Position numbers and translations under genes: made by a program. The notes below the pieces were generated by a model that did not search any database, had not been told where the DNA came from, and was given only the letters and a program-made list of their open reading frames with translations. 64,000 nucleotides of DNA from Synechococcus sp. BIOS-U3-1 (GTDB lineage Bacteria > Cyanobacteriota > Cyanobacteriia > PCC-6307 > Cyanobiaceae). Positions 45,922-54,814 of the stretch are shown piece after piece. Position 1 is the first letter of the stretch, and every line of letters begins with the position of its first letter. The stretch spans positions 1,860,001 to 1,924,000 of the forward strand of contig NZ_CP047936.1 in assembly GCF_014279975.1 (NCBI RefSeq). Reading direction: 5' to 3'.

Positions 45922-46128
45922 TCAGGACAGTTCCTGATCATCAGTTGCACTGGAATCCGGTTCCCCGCCCTCCGCTCGCAGAGCCCTCTCCAAGGAATTG
46001 ACCTGGGCTGTTCGTTCCGGTGATTGAACAATGACGTTGACCTGCCGGACAGCGACGAGCTTTCGCCACAAGAGAGCGATCAACCAAGAGGCCGTAGCGA
46101 AGACTGCTGCGAAATACAGGAGTCGCAT
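45922..46128 (-). CDS. Small membrane-anchored protein, unknown
   Basis: The 68-residue protein begins with one membrane helix (LLYFAAVFATASWLIALLW) followed by a polar, charged tail. I do not recognise it. It starts at ATG 46128. It follows the 47-residue gene on the same strand by 77 bases. Confidence 0.5.
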   Translation of the reverse strand: MRLLYFAAVFATASWLIALLWRKLVAVRQVNVIVQSPERTAQVNSLERALRAEGGEPDSSATDDQELS

Positions 46129-46205
46129 GATCGTCCAAGATCCAGCAAGACCGCTGTTCTAATTGAAACGGGTGTTCAAGGGCGCCAGCGGAATCGACAA
46201 TGCGG

Positions 46206-46349
46206 TCATTGCAGCTCTTCGCCCTCTTGAGGGACACCAGACTCTTGATCCGTCTGTTCGTCGAGCATCAGTCGTTTCAACTGGCGTTGGGCATCCTGTC
46301 GCCTGAACAGCTCATGAAACCGATTGATTAGATAATCGACGTCCGTCAT
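46206..46349 (-). CDS. Very small protein, 47 residues, helical
   Basis: The protein starts MTDVDYLINRFHELF, continues with an Arg/Gln/Leu-rich amphipathic helix, and ends in an acidic Gln/Glu tail. A GGAGGG ribosome site lies nine bases upstream of the ATG at 46349, which supports translation. I do not recognise a family. It is too short for length-limited gene finders, so it may be missing from published annotations. Confidence 0.55.
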   Translation of the reverse strand: MTDVDYLINRFHELFRRQDAQRQLKRLMLDEQTDQESGVPQEGEELQ

Positions 46350-46415
46350 GAATCAAGCCCTCCATCGCCAGCTGAGCGCGCATCAACACATTGTCCCGCA
46401 GATCGACCGATTCAT

Positions 46416-46661
46416 TCAGTCCTTGCGGCAATAGCCACCGCCCATCGGATTCCAACCAGACGGACAGTTCTCATCCATCGCCGGGCGAAGGGTGTAGCTC
46501 ATCAGTCCGAGAGCACTGCACTTGCCGTTCGACATGTCGGCATAGCCCATTGGACACTCAGCAGTGAGTTTTTTGACCATGCGTTGGGCTCTTGCCGGAA
46601 GCGGTGAAAAGCTAACCATCGAAACAAGAGTCAGCAGAAGCCAGAACAGTCTGTTGAACAT
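46416..46661 (-). CDS. Small secreted Cys-containing protein, unknown
   Basis: From ATG 46661 the protein has 81 residues. The N-terminus is a signal peptide (FWLLLTLVSMVSFSPLPARA), and the mature part has four Cys (AECPMGY, GKCSALG, ENCPSGW, GGYCRKD) that could form two disulfides. It probably acts in the periplasm. It diverges from phhB. An in-frame longer start at 46685 is unsupported. Confidence 0.68.
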   Translation of the reverse strand: MFNRLFWLLLTLVSMVSFSPLPARAQRMVKKLTAECPMGYADMSNGKCSALGLMSYTLRPAMDENCPSGWNPMGGGYCRKD

Positions 46662-46722
46662 CTTTTGACCAGAACCGCCGCTCACGCTCCAGGCTAGAGC
46701 TGAAGTTCAGGGACGATGGCCA

Positions 46723-47004
46723 ATGGCAACGCTGCTCAGCCTTCAGGAATGCGAAGACCTTCGCGACGCTCTGACGCAGTGGCAAGTGGGGGATGAACGC
46801 CTCAAACGCCAGTGGCAATTCAACGACTTCAGCGAGGCCTTCGCCTTCATGACCAGGGTTGCCCTGTTGGCGGAATCGAAACAGCACCATCCCAATTGGA
46901 GCAACGTCTACAACCGTGTGACGATCGAACTGACCACGCACGACCTGGGAGGACTGAGCAATCTGGATGCAGAGCTGGCGCGATCCATCGACGCCCTGCA
47001 GTGA
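46723..47004 (+). CDS. phhB: Pterin-4a-carbinolamine dehydratase
   Basis: The 93-residue protein matches the DCoH/PCD fold, with the active-site HHPNW in [17 protein letters not shown] and a THDLGGLS stretch. It dehydrates hydroxytetrahydropterins or assists pterin recycling. It precedes the CobW gene by 37 bases and may share its transcript. Confidence 0.92.
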   Translation: MATLLSLQECEDLRDALTQWQVGDERLKRQWQFNDFSEAFAFMTRVALLAESKQHHPNWSNVYNRVTIELTTHDLGGLSNLDAELARSIDALQ

Positions 47005-47041
47005 ACCGCTGCCAAGATGCAGTTAGGGCGGGGACTTTTTG

Positions 47042-48061
47042 ATGACAACCAGCGCGAAACCAACCGCGGTACCGGTGACGATTCTCACTGGCTTTCTCGG
47101 AGCAGGCAAAACAACCCTGCTGAACCACATCCTCAGCAATCAGGAAGGTCTTAAAACAGCTGTTCTTGTCAATGAATTTGGTGAGATCGGAATCGACAAC
47201 GAGTTGGTGGTGAGCACCAATGAGGACATGGTCGAACTGAGCAATGGGTGCATCTGCTGCTCCATCAACGGCGAGCTGCTGGAAGCCGTGGACCGCATCC
47301 TCAAGAGGCCTAAGCCTGTCGAATATCTGGTGGTGGAAACAACGGGTCTGGCTGATCCGCTACCCGTTGCAATGACTTTTCTTGGCAGTGAGCTGCGTGA
47401 TTTAACGAGGCTCGATTCGATCATCACCTTGATTGATGCTGAAAACTTCGGAGCAGAAGCCATTGCCAGCGAAGTCGGTCGATCGCAGGTGATCTATGGC
47501 GACATCCTGATGCTCAACAAAACCGATCTTGTCGATGAGAATCGCGTGAAGGATGTCGAACAACAGTTACGCGACGTCAAAAAGGATGCACGCATCCTGC
47601 ACTCAGTGAAGGGGGATGTGCCGCTGCCCCTTCTTCTAAGCGTGGGTCTGTTCGAATCCGATCGAGTGGTGAACGAAAGCCACGACCATGGGCACAGCCA
47701 CGACCATGGGTCCGCTGATCATCTGGATATCGAAGGCTTCACCTCTCTGTCTTTCTCAAGCAGCGATCCCTTTGATCTGAGAGCCTTTCAAAATTTTCTC
47801 GACAACCATTTGCCTGAAAGCGTTTTTCGAGCCAAGGGAATTCTTTGGTTCAAGGAAAGTGAACGACGTCACGTGTTCCACCTGGCGGGCAAACGATTCT
47901 CAATCGACGACAGCGACTGGACCGGAACCCGCAAGAACCAACTGGTGCTGATCGGACGTGGACTCGACCATGACACCCTGAAACATCAGCTTCAGGACTG
48001 CGTTGTCGTGCCTGCTGATCAAGCAGTAGAGGCGAAGTTGCCCCGTATTCAGCAAACATGA
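47042..48061 (+). CDS. CobW/COG0523 G3E GTPase, putative metal chaperone
   Basis: The 339-residue protein starts at ATG 47042 (TTG one codon earlier). It has the G3E P-loop GFLGAGKTT (17-25), the metal-binding CxCC in NGCICCSI (C70, C72, C73), ETTGLADP, the LNKTDL guanine site and a His-rich stretch (HDHGHSHDHG) near residue 220. The CobW C-terminal domain follows. Zinc or another metal delivery is likely; a cobalamin role cannot be excluded. Confidence 0.9.
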   Translation: MTTSAKPTAVPVTILTGFLGAGKTTLLNHILSNQEGLKTAVLVNEFGEIGIDNELVVSTNEDMVELSNGCICCSINGELLEAVDRILKRPKPVEYLVVETTGLADPLPVAMTFLGSELRDLTRLDSIITLIDAENFGAEAIASEVGRSQVIYGDILMLNKTDLVDENRVKDVEQQLRDVKKDARILHSVKGDVPLPLLLSVGLFESDRVVNESHDHGHSHDHGSADHLDIEGFTSLSFSSSDPFDLRAFQNFLDNHLPESVFRAKGILWFKESERRHVFHLAGKRFSIDDSDWTGTRKNQLVLIGRGLDHDTLKHQLQDCVVVPADQAVEAKLPRIQQT

Positions 48062-48089
48062 TTAGGGTGGCACTCAACGAGGAGAGGGC

Positions 48090-48236
48090 ATGATCGAAGT
48101 TCTCGCGGCTGGCGGTCTGTTGATGGCTCTGGCGCTTGCCTTCTGGCTACTGCTTGATTCGGATGACGACAGCGGTGGTGGTGGCCTGATGGAACCAGCC
48201 CTTGTTCCGATCCCCGTTCGTCGCAGTGACCGCTGA
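48090..48236 (+). CDS. Small single-helix membrane protein, 48 residues
   Basis: This short frame has a clear ribosome site GGAGAGG just before ATG 48090. The protein has one membrane helix (LAAGGLLMALALAFWLLL), an acidic Asp/Ser/Gly patch (DSDDDSGGGG) and a basic C-terminus. It is followed 30 bases later by a rho-independent terminator. Type I membrane peptides like this are often photosynthetic or envelope accessory proteins, but I have no family match. Confidence 0.6.
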   Translation: MIEVLAAGGLLMALALAFWLLLDSDDDSGGGGLMEPALVPIPVRRSDR

Positions 48237-48265
48237 GCGGCACTGCCAACCTTGATTCACCGCTG

Positions 48266-48294
48266 AAACCCTCACCAGACGTGAGGGTTTTTTT
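48266..48294 (+). terminator. Rho-independent terminator after the 48-residue gene
   Basis: AAACCCTCAC (48266-48275) pairs perfectly with GTGAGGGTTT (48281-48290) around a five-base loop CAGAC, then a T-run continues to 48294. It lies 30 bases after the small gene's stop and ends the phhB-CobW-small gene transcript. Confidence 0.9.
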
Positions 48295-48476
48295 ATGCAT
48301 ATCGCCACGTTATTGAATACGCTTCTCAAAACCTTTGTTTTGCGTGTCTTCACAGCCTTGCTTCCGAAATGCATCGGATTCGTTCTGCCTGGAGAGCGCC
48401 ACACCTGCTGGCCTCAAACATCAGAACCGCAAGCGTGCCCAGCCCCTAATCGCCGGTTGTTGCGAGTAATCCAAGC

Positions 48477-50051
48477 GTGAACAGCGACAAATCCTCCATG
48501 GCAGACCCTCTTGAGCGAGGACTTCTCGTCAGTACACGCCGCTTGCTGTCAGGCCGCTTTTTGCTGGTTGCGGGAGCCGTTGCGATTGCATTCCTTGCCC
48601 TGCTTCCGGTCATCGGTCTGCTGGGCGAAGGCCTCAGCGGCGTAAGCAACGGTAATGCCAGCCTCAGGCCGGACGGTCTGCTCCAGATCCGCGGAACTTT
48701 GCTGCTGCTTTTGGGCACCAGCGTGATGGGGGGTGTGATCGGAACCGCCAACGGCTGGCTGCTGGCAAACTGCCGTTTTCCCGGACGCCGCTGGCTAAGG
48801 ATCGCCCAGCTCTTACCACTAGCCAATCCGTCGTATCTACTGGCGGCGACTCTGGTGGATATTGGCAGCCTGGAAGGAATCACTATCAATGGAATGGGAT
48901 GGGGAATCGCTGTGATGGCGCTGACCACCTACCCCTATGTGTTCCTGCTCAGCACCGAAAGCTTCACCATCTGTGGACGCCGGCAGCTGGAAGCCTGCCG
49001 TTCTCTCGGTGTCGGGCCATGGAACAGCTTTCGCCGGATTGCACTTCCCATGGCCCTGCCGGCGATCGGTGCAGGCATTGCTCTCATGGGCATGGAGGTC
49101 CTGAATGAATACGGTGCGGTGCAACTGCTCGGCATTCCCAGTCTTTCGGCTGGAATCATCGAGGCCTGGAGAATCGAAGGCAATCCCACTGGTGCTGTAG
49201 GGCTTGCTCTGATCACACTGTGCATCGTGATGGTCCTCCTGATCGGCGAACGCAGACTGCGCAGCCGCAGCCGTCGCTGGTCCGAAGGCGTCGCAGGTGG
49301 AGAGTCGCCGGCATGGAAGCTGAACGGCTGGCGGGCTCTCTCGGCCCAGGCGTTGGGAGCAGTACCTCCCCTGATCACCCTTGGCATTCCTCTGTTTTGG
49401 GCCGGAATGAACTGGCAACAGTTGGCCACAGGCCTGACACCCGAATTGCTCCTACTGACCCTGCGCACGCTGGGGCTCGCGCTCGCAGCGACCCTGCTAG
49501 CGGGCTTAGCGGCACTATTGCTGGCCATTGCCAAGCGCTGGAGTCAGGCCAAATGGCTCCGAGGTGTGACTTTTCTGGCGGGTATGGGATACGCGATTCC
49601 TGGCGCTGTCCTGGCGCTGGCTCTGCTGGTGATCGGCGGACCCTGGCAACTCTCTCCAATCGTGCTTCTGCTCTGGGGATACAGCGATCGCTTCCTCGCA
49701 GTGAACAAAGGTGGCATTGATGCAGCTCTTGAGCGACTCTCCCCAAGTCTTGACGAAGCCGCAACGGGCCTAGGCCTGCGTTGGCCGGCCGTGCTCAAAC
49801 GGGTTCATCTACCGCTTCTACGAGGCCCCATCCTCGTTGGCAGTTTGCTGGTATTCGTCGACACCGTGAAGGAGCTGCCGCTCACATTCGCGCTGCGACC
49901 TTTCGATTTCGACACGCTTGCGGTGAGGGTGTTTCAGTACGCAGGTGATGAGCGACTCGCCGCTGCAGTCTGGCCGGCACTGATGATCCTGATCCTCGGT
50001 CTGATTGCTTCAACAGCTCTGGTGCCCCGATTGGATCGGGATACGGAGTAG
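48477..50051 (+). CDS. futB: Iron(III) ABC transporter permease (FutB/FbpB type)
   Basis: The 524-residue permease is a fused double-permease with two EAA loops (EACRSLGVGPWNSFRRIALP and EAATGLGLRWPAVLKRV), each with about six membrane helices. Cyanobacterial FutB imports Fe3+ with FutA and the ATPase FutC, which are not in this window. The start is GTG at 48477, with ATG 21 bases later as an alternative. About 180 bases follow the upstream terminator without a gene. Confidence 0.9.
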   Translation: MNSDKSSMADPLERGLLVSTRRLLSGRFLLVAGAVAIAFLALLPVIGLLGEGLSGVSNGNASLRPDGLLQIRGTLLLLLGTSVMGGVIGTANGWLLANCRFPGRRWLRIAQLLPLANPSYLLAATLVDIGSLEGITINGMGWGIAVMALTTYPYVFLLSTESFTICGRRQLEACRSLGVGPWNSFRRIALPMALPAIGAGIALMGMEVLNEYGAVQLLGIPSLSAGIIEAWRIEGNPTGAVGLALITLCIVMVLLIGERRLRSRSRRWSEGVAGGESPAWKLNGWRALSAQALGAVPPLITLGIPLFWAGMNWQQLATGLTPELLLLTLRTLGLALAATLLAGLAALLLAIAKRWSQAKWLRGVTFLAGMGYAIPGAVLALALLVIGGPWQLSPIVLLLWGYSDRFLAVNKGGIDAALERLSPSLDEAATGLGLRWPAVLKRVHLPLLRGPILVGSLLVFVDTVKELPLTFALRPFDFDTLAVRVFQYAGDERLAAAVWPALMILILGLIASTALVPRLDRDTE

Positions 50052-50060
50052 AGGTCGGGA

Positions 50061-51098
50061 TCAGAAGGCGAAACGAGTGGAAGCACAGTCCGGTCCACGC
50101 CGCGGAGCCAGAACGGACAACCAGCTGCTCTGGAAAGGATGAAAACCATCGTCACTCACCAGCACCAGCGGAACACGGCCGTCTTTCATCACCGGCCCCC
50201 AAGCCATTCCCTCCCAGTTGGCTGATGGCAGACCAATCGCCAACAGATCCCAGCTTTGCAACGGTTGAATTAGCGAAGTATTCAGTGACTTACTGGCCGG
50301 CAGACGCAGAATCTGCAGATAGGCAGACCAACCAGCTGGCAACGTAAAACTGCGCAACAGCCCAAGAACTGCTGCATCACTTTCCAGGGCAAGCAGTTCG
50401 GTCAAACCCAGCTTCCGCCTGGTCGCTGCACCTGCAGGTCCGATCTCGAACCGCCCCAGGGGCTCGAGCCGCTGATCCGAACCGGTTCGGAGACGGGCAA
50501 GCCGCACCCAGTCCTTACCCTGTTGTGCCCTGTCCTGAATCAGCGGAGCTTCGGCTGCCATGACCAGATCACCAGAAGCCATCTGCGTCAGTGCTTCAGG
50601 CCCTTTGTTGGAGGCCAGCCCCTGACCCTCCCTCTCTTGCCAATCAGCCGGTAGCGGGACCTCGCGCTGTAAGCGCCCGTTCAAGAGGTTGTAACGCTGC
50701 AATCGTGCCCTTCTCTCAGGGCGTCGACGCCCCTCACTGACGATCCAGACCTGATTACCAAGGAGCACTAGCCCCTCACCGTCCAAGGTCGCTGGTAGAG
50801 GTGAACCTTCTCGATCCTTCAACAGCAGACGCCGACCACCCTGCAGCGAGACCTGCTCACCTTGCAACAGACGCTTCAGGCCAGTGAACGACACCAGATA
50901 GCCAGTGGCCTCGTCACTCAACAACCAAAGACGGTCGCTCTTTTGCTGATAAGCCACAGCGGAGAAACCACCAACACGATCTCCTTCCAATCCCCGATGT
51001 GGAAGTTCAACGTTGTGAATCAACTCCCAGCCTGCCGCCAGCGGGCAGGGCAGTGCCTGTGCTGGCGATGGCAAAGCCGGTAGGGCTGTGACCATCAT
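50061..51098 (-). CDS. Phytase-like esterase-domain protein, secreted
   Basis: The 345-residue protein has an N-terminal hydrophobic signal and a beta-propeller of the 'esterase-like activity of phytase' family (GLEGDRVGGFSAVAYQQ, GEGLVLLGNQVWIVSEGRR, EALTQMASGDLVMAAEAPL, WEGMAWGP). Substrate unknown; phosphate or ester release in the periplasm is plausible. Stops nine bases from futB; start is 20 bases from the CDF gene, so the two promoters overlap. Confidence 0.88.
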   Translation of the reverse strand: MMVTALPALPSPAQALPCPLAAGWELIHNVELPHRGLEGDRVGGFSAVAYQQKSDRLWLLSDEATGYLVSFTGLKRLLQGEQVSLQGGRRLLLKDREGSPLPATLDGEGLVLLGNQVWIVSEGRRRPERRARLQRYNLLNGRLQREVPLPADWQEREGQGLASNKGPEALTQMASGDLVMAAEAPLIQDRAQQGKDWVRLARLRTGSDQRLEPLGRFEIGPAGAATRRKLGLTELLALESDAAVLGLLRSFTLPAGWSAYLQILRLPASKSLNTSLIQPLQSWDLLAIGLPSANWEGMAWGPVMKDGRVPLVLVSDDGFHPFQSSWLSVLAPRRGPDCASTRFAF

Positions 51099-51118
51099 GT
51101 TTTAGGTGCCACGGTCGT

Positions 51119-52003
51119 TTGGAACATCATCACCACCACGGCCACAACCGGCAGGCATTCCGCTTGACGGTGGTGCTCAATGCCTGCCTGAGCGGTTTAC
51201 AGATCGCCGTGGGGATTGCCTTCGGATCAATCGCCTTGATCGGCGATGCTCTGCATAACGTCGGCGACGTAATGGGTCTCCTGCTGGGCTGGGGTGCGGA
51301 AAGCCTGAGCCAGAAACCTGCGAAGGGGCGATTCAGTTATGGATTCGGACGCTCGACCCAGCTAGCAGCCGTGGCCAACGCTGTGTTGATCTTGATGGCC
51401 TCCGCGGTGGTCTGCGTGGAGTCCCTACAACGTTTTCGACAACCGGAGCTGGTTGTGGCCTGGCCAGTCGCCATTGCCGCAGGTGCGGGCCTGGTCGTGA
51501 ACCTGGTCTCTGCCCGTCTATTCGGTTCAGATCATCATGGCGATCTAAATCGTCGAGCAGCCGCTCTTCACCTTCTCGGAGATGCAGCCGTCTCAGCGGC
51601 GGTGCTGCTGAGTGCTGTAGTCGCCGGGATCACCGGCTGGAGATGGATTGATCCACTCACAGGTCTTGGAGTCGGCCTAAGCGTGGGATGGCTGGGAATC
51701 ATGTTGCTACGGGATGGTCTAGCCGAATTGATGGATGAGGTTCCCCATCGGATTGATCCGGCAGCCGTTCTGGCCGATCTACAAGCAATGCCTGGTGTCC
51801 AGGGTGTTCATCACCTGCACATCTGGTCCATCGGCGGAACGCGAGTTGCCCTCACTGTTCACCTGCAAAGGGCTACTGATTTGAGCCACCTGGATCCAAA
51901 GCTGCTGAGCGAGGTGCGGCAAGTCATGCACCAGAAGGGCATCGTGCACTGCACAGTTCAGCTGGAAGAACCGGGCGAGGACTGCGGTGAAATGCTGAGC
52001 TGA
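51119..52003 (+). CDS. Cation diffusion facilitator (Zn2+/Co2+ exporter)
   Basis: The 294-residue protein has a His-rich N-terminus (EHHHHHGHN), six membrane helices with HNVGDV and HLLGDA in helices 2 and 5 (the CDF metal site), and a cytoplasmic C-terminal ferredoxin-like domain (GVHHLHIWSIGG). Start is TTG at 51119 with AGGTG ten bases upstream; no ATG is in frame. It overlaps the flippase-like gene tail to tail by 46 bases. Confidence 0.93.
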   Translation: MEHHHHHGHNRQAFRLTVVLNACLSGLQIAVGIAFGSIALIGDALHNVGDVMGLLLGWGAESLSQKPAKGRFSYGFGRSTQLAAVANAVLILMASAVVCVESLQRFRQPELVVAWPVAIAAGAGLVVNLVSARLFGSDHHGDLNRRAAALHLLGDAAVSAAVLLSAVVAGITGWRWIDPLTGLGVGLSVGWLGIMLLRDGLAELMDEVPHRIDPAAVLADLQAMPGVQGVHHLHIWSIGGTRVALTVHLQRATDLSHLDPKLLSEVRQVMHQKGIVHCTVQLEEPGEDCGEMLS

Positions 52004-52950
52004 TTCATCCAACGAACAATCTGGCGGTCCAGCTTCACGCCTGCCGCGGCCAACAGATCCGCAAGGGTGACAACGAGGCGATAACTGAGTGCAAGGGCAA
52101 GGAGTGCTGCCTCCGGCACGGATGAACCCAGGCGCAGGAGCAACACCGCTTCAAAGACCCCTAACCCACCTGGAGCGGCTGGAACGACAAGTCCTGTGGC
52201 CCAGGCCAAGGCAAAGGCTGCCATCCAGCTACCGATCGGCAACACCGGGGTCAGCCCGAACACCTGAATGCAGCACCAAAAACCGGAGAAACGTGAGGCG
52301 ATAAACACCAGCTCGGCCATCAGTGGCATCCAGGGATAAACCTCACGTCCACTTCCCAGCCGTTCCAGAGGAGGCAAGGAGGCCAAATCGGGTTCGGAAC
52401 GGTTGAGTTGCCTTAAACGGCTGCGTTCAAGCCTGCAGAGCAATGGCTCTCTCCAACGTGGCAACAACAGCAGCGCTGGAAGCGGCGCCACCAAGGCCAA
52501 GCCGTTCTGCCAGCCACCGAAGGGCACCCAGAGCAAGGCCGCGACCGCCATCAACATGGGCTCAAGCAAAACGGACACCAGTGCTGGCCCCGTTCCGATG
52601 GAAGGTCCTAGGGCACGCACACGCTGAAGGAAGTGCCACACTCCGCCAGGCAGGTACTTGAGGAGATTGCTGCTCAAGTAAAGGGGCACAAGAGGTATTG
52701 AGCCTGTGCCATGTCCCAGCCAACCCACCAGCACCTTCCAAGCTCCTGCATTCACAACCAAACTCAGCCAACTCAGGCCGAGGGCAAGCACAAGCCACCA
52801 CCAGCCTTGAGCTGAGATGGCTAGGGAGCGCAGTCCCGCAGCGTGACCAGCCAGCGCCCAGCCAACAAATCCAAGCGTGAGCAGGGTGATCCACAGCTTC
52901 AGGCCCCCGGGGAGCTTGGCCGAAAGCAGCGATTGAAAACGCTTCAGCAT
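51958..52950 (-). CDS. UPF0104/LPG-synthase-TM flippase-like membrane protein
   Basis: From ATG 52950 (GTG 52956 two codons earlier) the protein has 330 residues with about eight membrane helices and the family motif KYLPGGVWHFLQR and later VPAAPGGLGVFEAV. It belongs to the family of lysylphosphatidylglycerol synthetase membrane domains and related lipid flippases. The start lies within the larC stop, so it is translationally coupled to larC. Role unknown. Confidence 0.85.
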   Translation of the reverse strand: MLKRFQSLLSAKLPGGLKLWITLLTLGFVGWALAGHAAGLRSLAISAQGWWWLVLALGLSWLSLVVNAGAWKVLVGWLGHGTGSIPLVPLYLSSNLLKYLPGGVWHFLQRVRALGPSIGTGPALVSVLLEPMLMAVAALLWVPFGGWQNGLALVAPLPALLLLPRWREPLLCRLERSRLRQLNRSEPDLASLPPLERLGSGREVYPWMPLMAELVFIASRFSGFWCCIQVFGLTPVLPIGSWMAAFALAWATGLVVPAAPGGLGVFEAVLLLRLGSSVPEAALLALALSYRLVVTLADLLAAAGVKLDRQIVRWMNQLSISPQSSPGSSS

Positions 52951-54179
52951 GTCCACTCTTGCTCAGGATTGAACTGGAGCCTTTCCTGAGAAATCTGCTG
53001 CCAGAGGGTCTCAGGAGAGAGCCCGGCTCGGCAAGCGAGCTGCTGGAGAGCCTCCCGCTCGGGCTTAATGGACTGACTGCCGTCCGGCTTCAACATCTGC
53101 TTGGCAGCCAGGTCCCCCCATGGAGTCGTGAGACTTCCTTGACGCCGCGGCAACACCCAACGCCCCTGACGCCGCTCGCGCAGTCCCAGAGTGGGGCTCT
53201 CCATCCACCAGATCCGGCGTAGATCAGCGGCCTGCTCGGGCAGCACCAGAACCGTGACGGCAGTTCCTGGACGTCCCTTCTTCATCTGCAGCGGAGAACA
53301 GGCAACGTCCAGAGCACCCGCTTCACGCAGCTGCTGGATCAGCCATGCCATGGCTTCAGCTGAAAAATCGTCAATCCAAGCCTCCTGAATGATCAAGTCC
53401 TGCCAACGGGGCTGGCTTGCTGCAACAGAGACCTGAGGTTGCTGACGGATGAGGCGCAGCAGGTTGGGACGGTCCAGCTGACGGTGGCCCAGACCGATTC
53501 CAACCGCCTCAGGAGCCAACTGTTCTGGCCATCCAAACCCATCTGCCAGTACAGCCATCAGAGCCAGACCGGTCGGAGTTGTCAGCTCAGCTTCTGGCCA
53601 GTCATCGCCCCAGCGCAATTCCACACCATGACGACGCGCCAGCTCGAGCACCGCTGGAGCAGGGACCGGCAGCAGCCCGTGAGCGGTGGCAACCGCACCC
53701 CGTCCAGCTGGAGGAGGGACACACAAGATCGACAGTGGATTGAGATGCTCCATTGCAGCGCAGACACCAACCACATCCACCAGGCTGTCGATGGCGCCAA
53801 CTTCGTGGAAATGCACCTGTTCAGCTGGAATGCCGTGAACGGCAGCTTCGGCGTCAGCGAGTGCCGTGAACACCGACAGCACCCGTGCCTGCAATGACGG
53901 AGTAAGCACGGCATTGCCGATTCTTTGACGCAACTCTCCCCAACATCGATGTGGTGGATTGGGGTCTAGCCCTTCAACATCCACACGAAGTCCTCGCAAT
54001 CCGCCATTTCGCGCTTCCTCAACACGAAGCACAAAGTCATTTTCAAAGCCGAGCTCACGCAGAGGGGAATGAATCAGCTCAGGGGGTACCCCCAGATCAA
54101 GACAGGCAGCCAGCAACATGTCGCCGGCCAGACCGGTGGGACAGTCGATCACGTAGGCAGCGGCAATGCCCGGGGTCAT
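52944..54179 (-). CDS. larC: LarC-like nickel insertion protein (nickel-pincer cofactor synthesis)
   Basis: The 411-residue protein has the DUF111/LarC pattern: AYVIDCPTGLAGDMLLAA, the HFHEVGAIDSLVDVVG box and the later TPTGLAL and KKGRPG sites. LarC inserts nickel into the pincer cofactor made by LarB and LarE. I see neither larB nor larE in this window, so the cofactor assignment is uncertain here. Start ATGA overlaps the upstream M41-like gene. Confidence 0.88.
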   Translation of the reverse strand: MTPGIAAAYVIDCPTGLAGDMLLAACLDLGVPPELIHSPLRELGFENDFVLRVEEARNGGLRGLRVDVEGLDPNPPHRCWGELRQRIGNAVLTPSLQARVLSVFTALADAEAAVHGIPAEQVHFHEVGAIDSLVDVVGVCAAMEHLNPLSILCVPPPAGRGAVATAHGLLPVPAPAVLELARRHGVELRWGDDWPEAELTTPTGLALMAVLADGFGWPEQLAPEAVGIGLGHRQLDRPNLLRLIRQQPQVSVAASQPRWQDLIIQEAWIDDFSAEAMAWLIQQLREAGALDVACSPLQMKKGRPGTAVTVLVLPEQAADLRRIWWMESPTLGLRERRQGRWVLPRRQGSLTTPWGDLAAKQMLKPDGSQSIKPEREALQQLACRAGLSPETLWQQISQERLQFNPEQEWTC

Positions 54180-54814
54180 GTCACCTCCGGATCGAGGCCC
54201 TCCAACAGCCTGCCAGCGATGACATCTAAATCATCCAGACGCTTTCTCAAAAGCTGTTCTACCTCGCGTCGAGCCCGGCGCTGCTCGCGCTGCGCTGTGG
54301 CCACATCCTGACCTGACAATCCCCAGATCCTGCCGAGCAGAGCTCGATCATCGGCCCCGCCACGAGCGGATCCCTCCAGCAGGGTCTCGGCCACCATTCC
54401 AGCCTGAAGGACACGGCTCCATCGGCGCAGGTCCTCCATGGGCAGTCGAACCTGATCGGGGAGTTCAAATTCCGTAGCTCCATTGCAGCGGAGTCCTGCC
54501 TCAAGACAAGGACGGGTGCCCACCAGCACGCGACGCACCTTCATTTCCTCCTCCCGCGCAACCAGCCAGTGACCGGCTTCGTGGCGCGCGACCCGTCGCA
54601 GACGCATCTTGCCTCCGGGAAGGGCTTCAGCTAAGAGATGACCCCCCATCCCCTCCAGTTGAGACGCATCGAGGGTGAGTCCCAACAAGCCGCCGCCAAC
54701 TAGCAAAGCGATCCAGGCAGGAGACAGGCCCACAAGCGGGCCAAAAACCGCGAGACCAGTACAACCGGCCACCGCCAAACCGGCAGTGGTGCTGGAAACG
54801 GGAGATGCGTTCAT
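54176..54814 (-). CDS. FtsH/M41-like metalloprotease-domain membrane protein without AAA domain
   Basis: The 212-residue protein has two N-terminal membrane helices, then HEAGH at 78-82 and a later GGADDR (D155) in the position of the third M41 ligand, with the helix AGMVAETLLEG. It resembles the peptidase half of FtsH but has no ATPase domain. It could be a proteolytic or structural partner of FtsH or an inactive relative. It couples to larC (ATGA) and to the upstream gene (TAATG). Confidence 0.8.
   Translation of the reverse strand: MNASPVSSTTAGLAVAGCTGLAVFGPLVGLSPAWIALLVGGGLLGLTLDASQLEGMGGHLLAEALPGGKMRLRRVARHEAGHWLVAREEEMKVRRVLVGTRPCLEAGLRCNGATEFELPDQVRLPMEDLRRWSRVLQAGMVAETLLEGSARGGADDRALLGRIWGLSGQDVATAQREQRRARREVEQLLRKRLDDLDVIAGRLLEGLDPEVT

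Noticed and set aside
21914-49691. HIP1 octamers (GCGATCGC), for example at 21914, 41759 and 49684
   Set aside because: Only a handful are seen in 64 kb, close to chance for this composition, so there is no special repeat element here.
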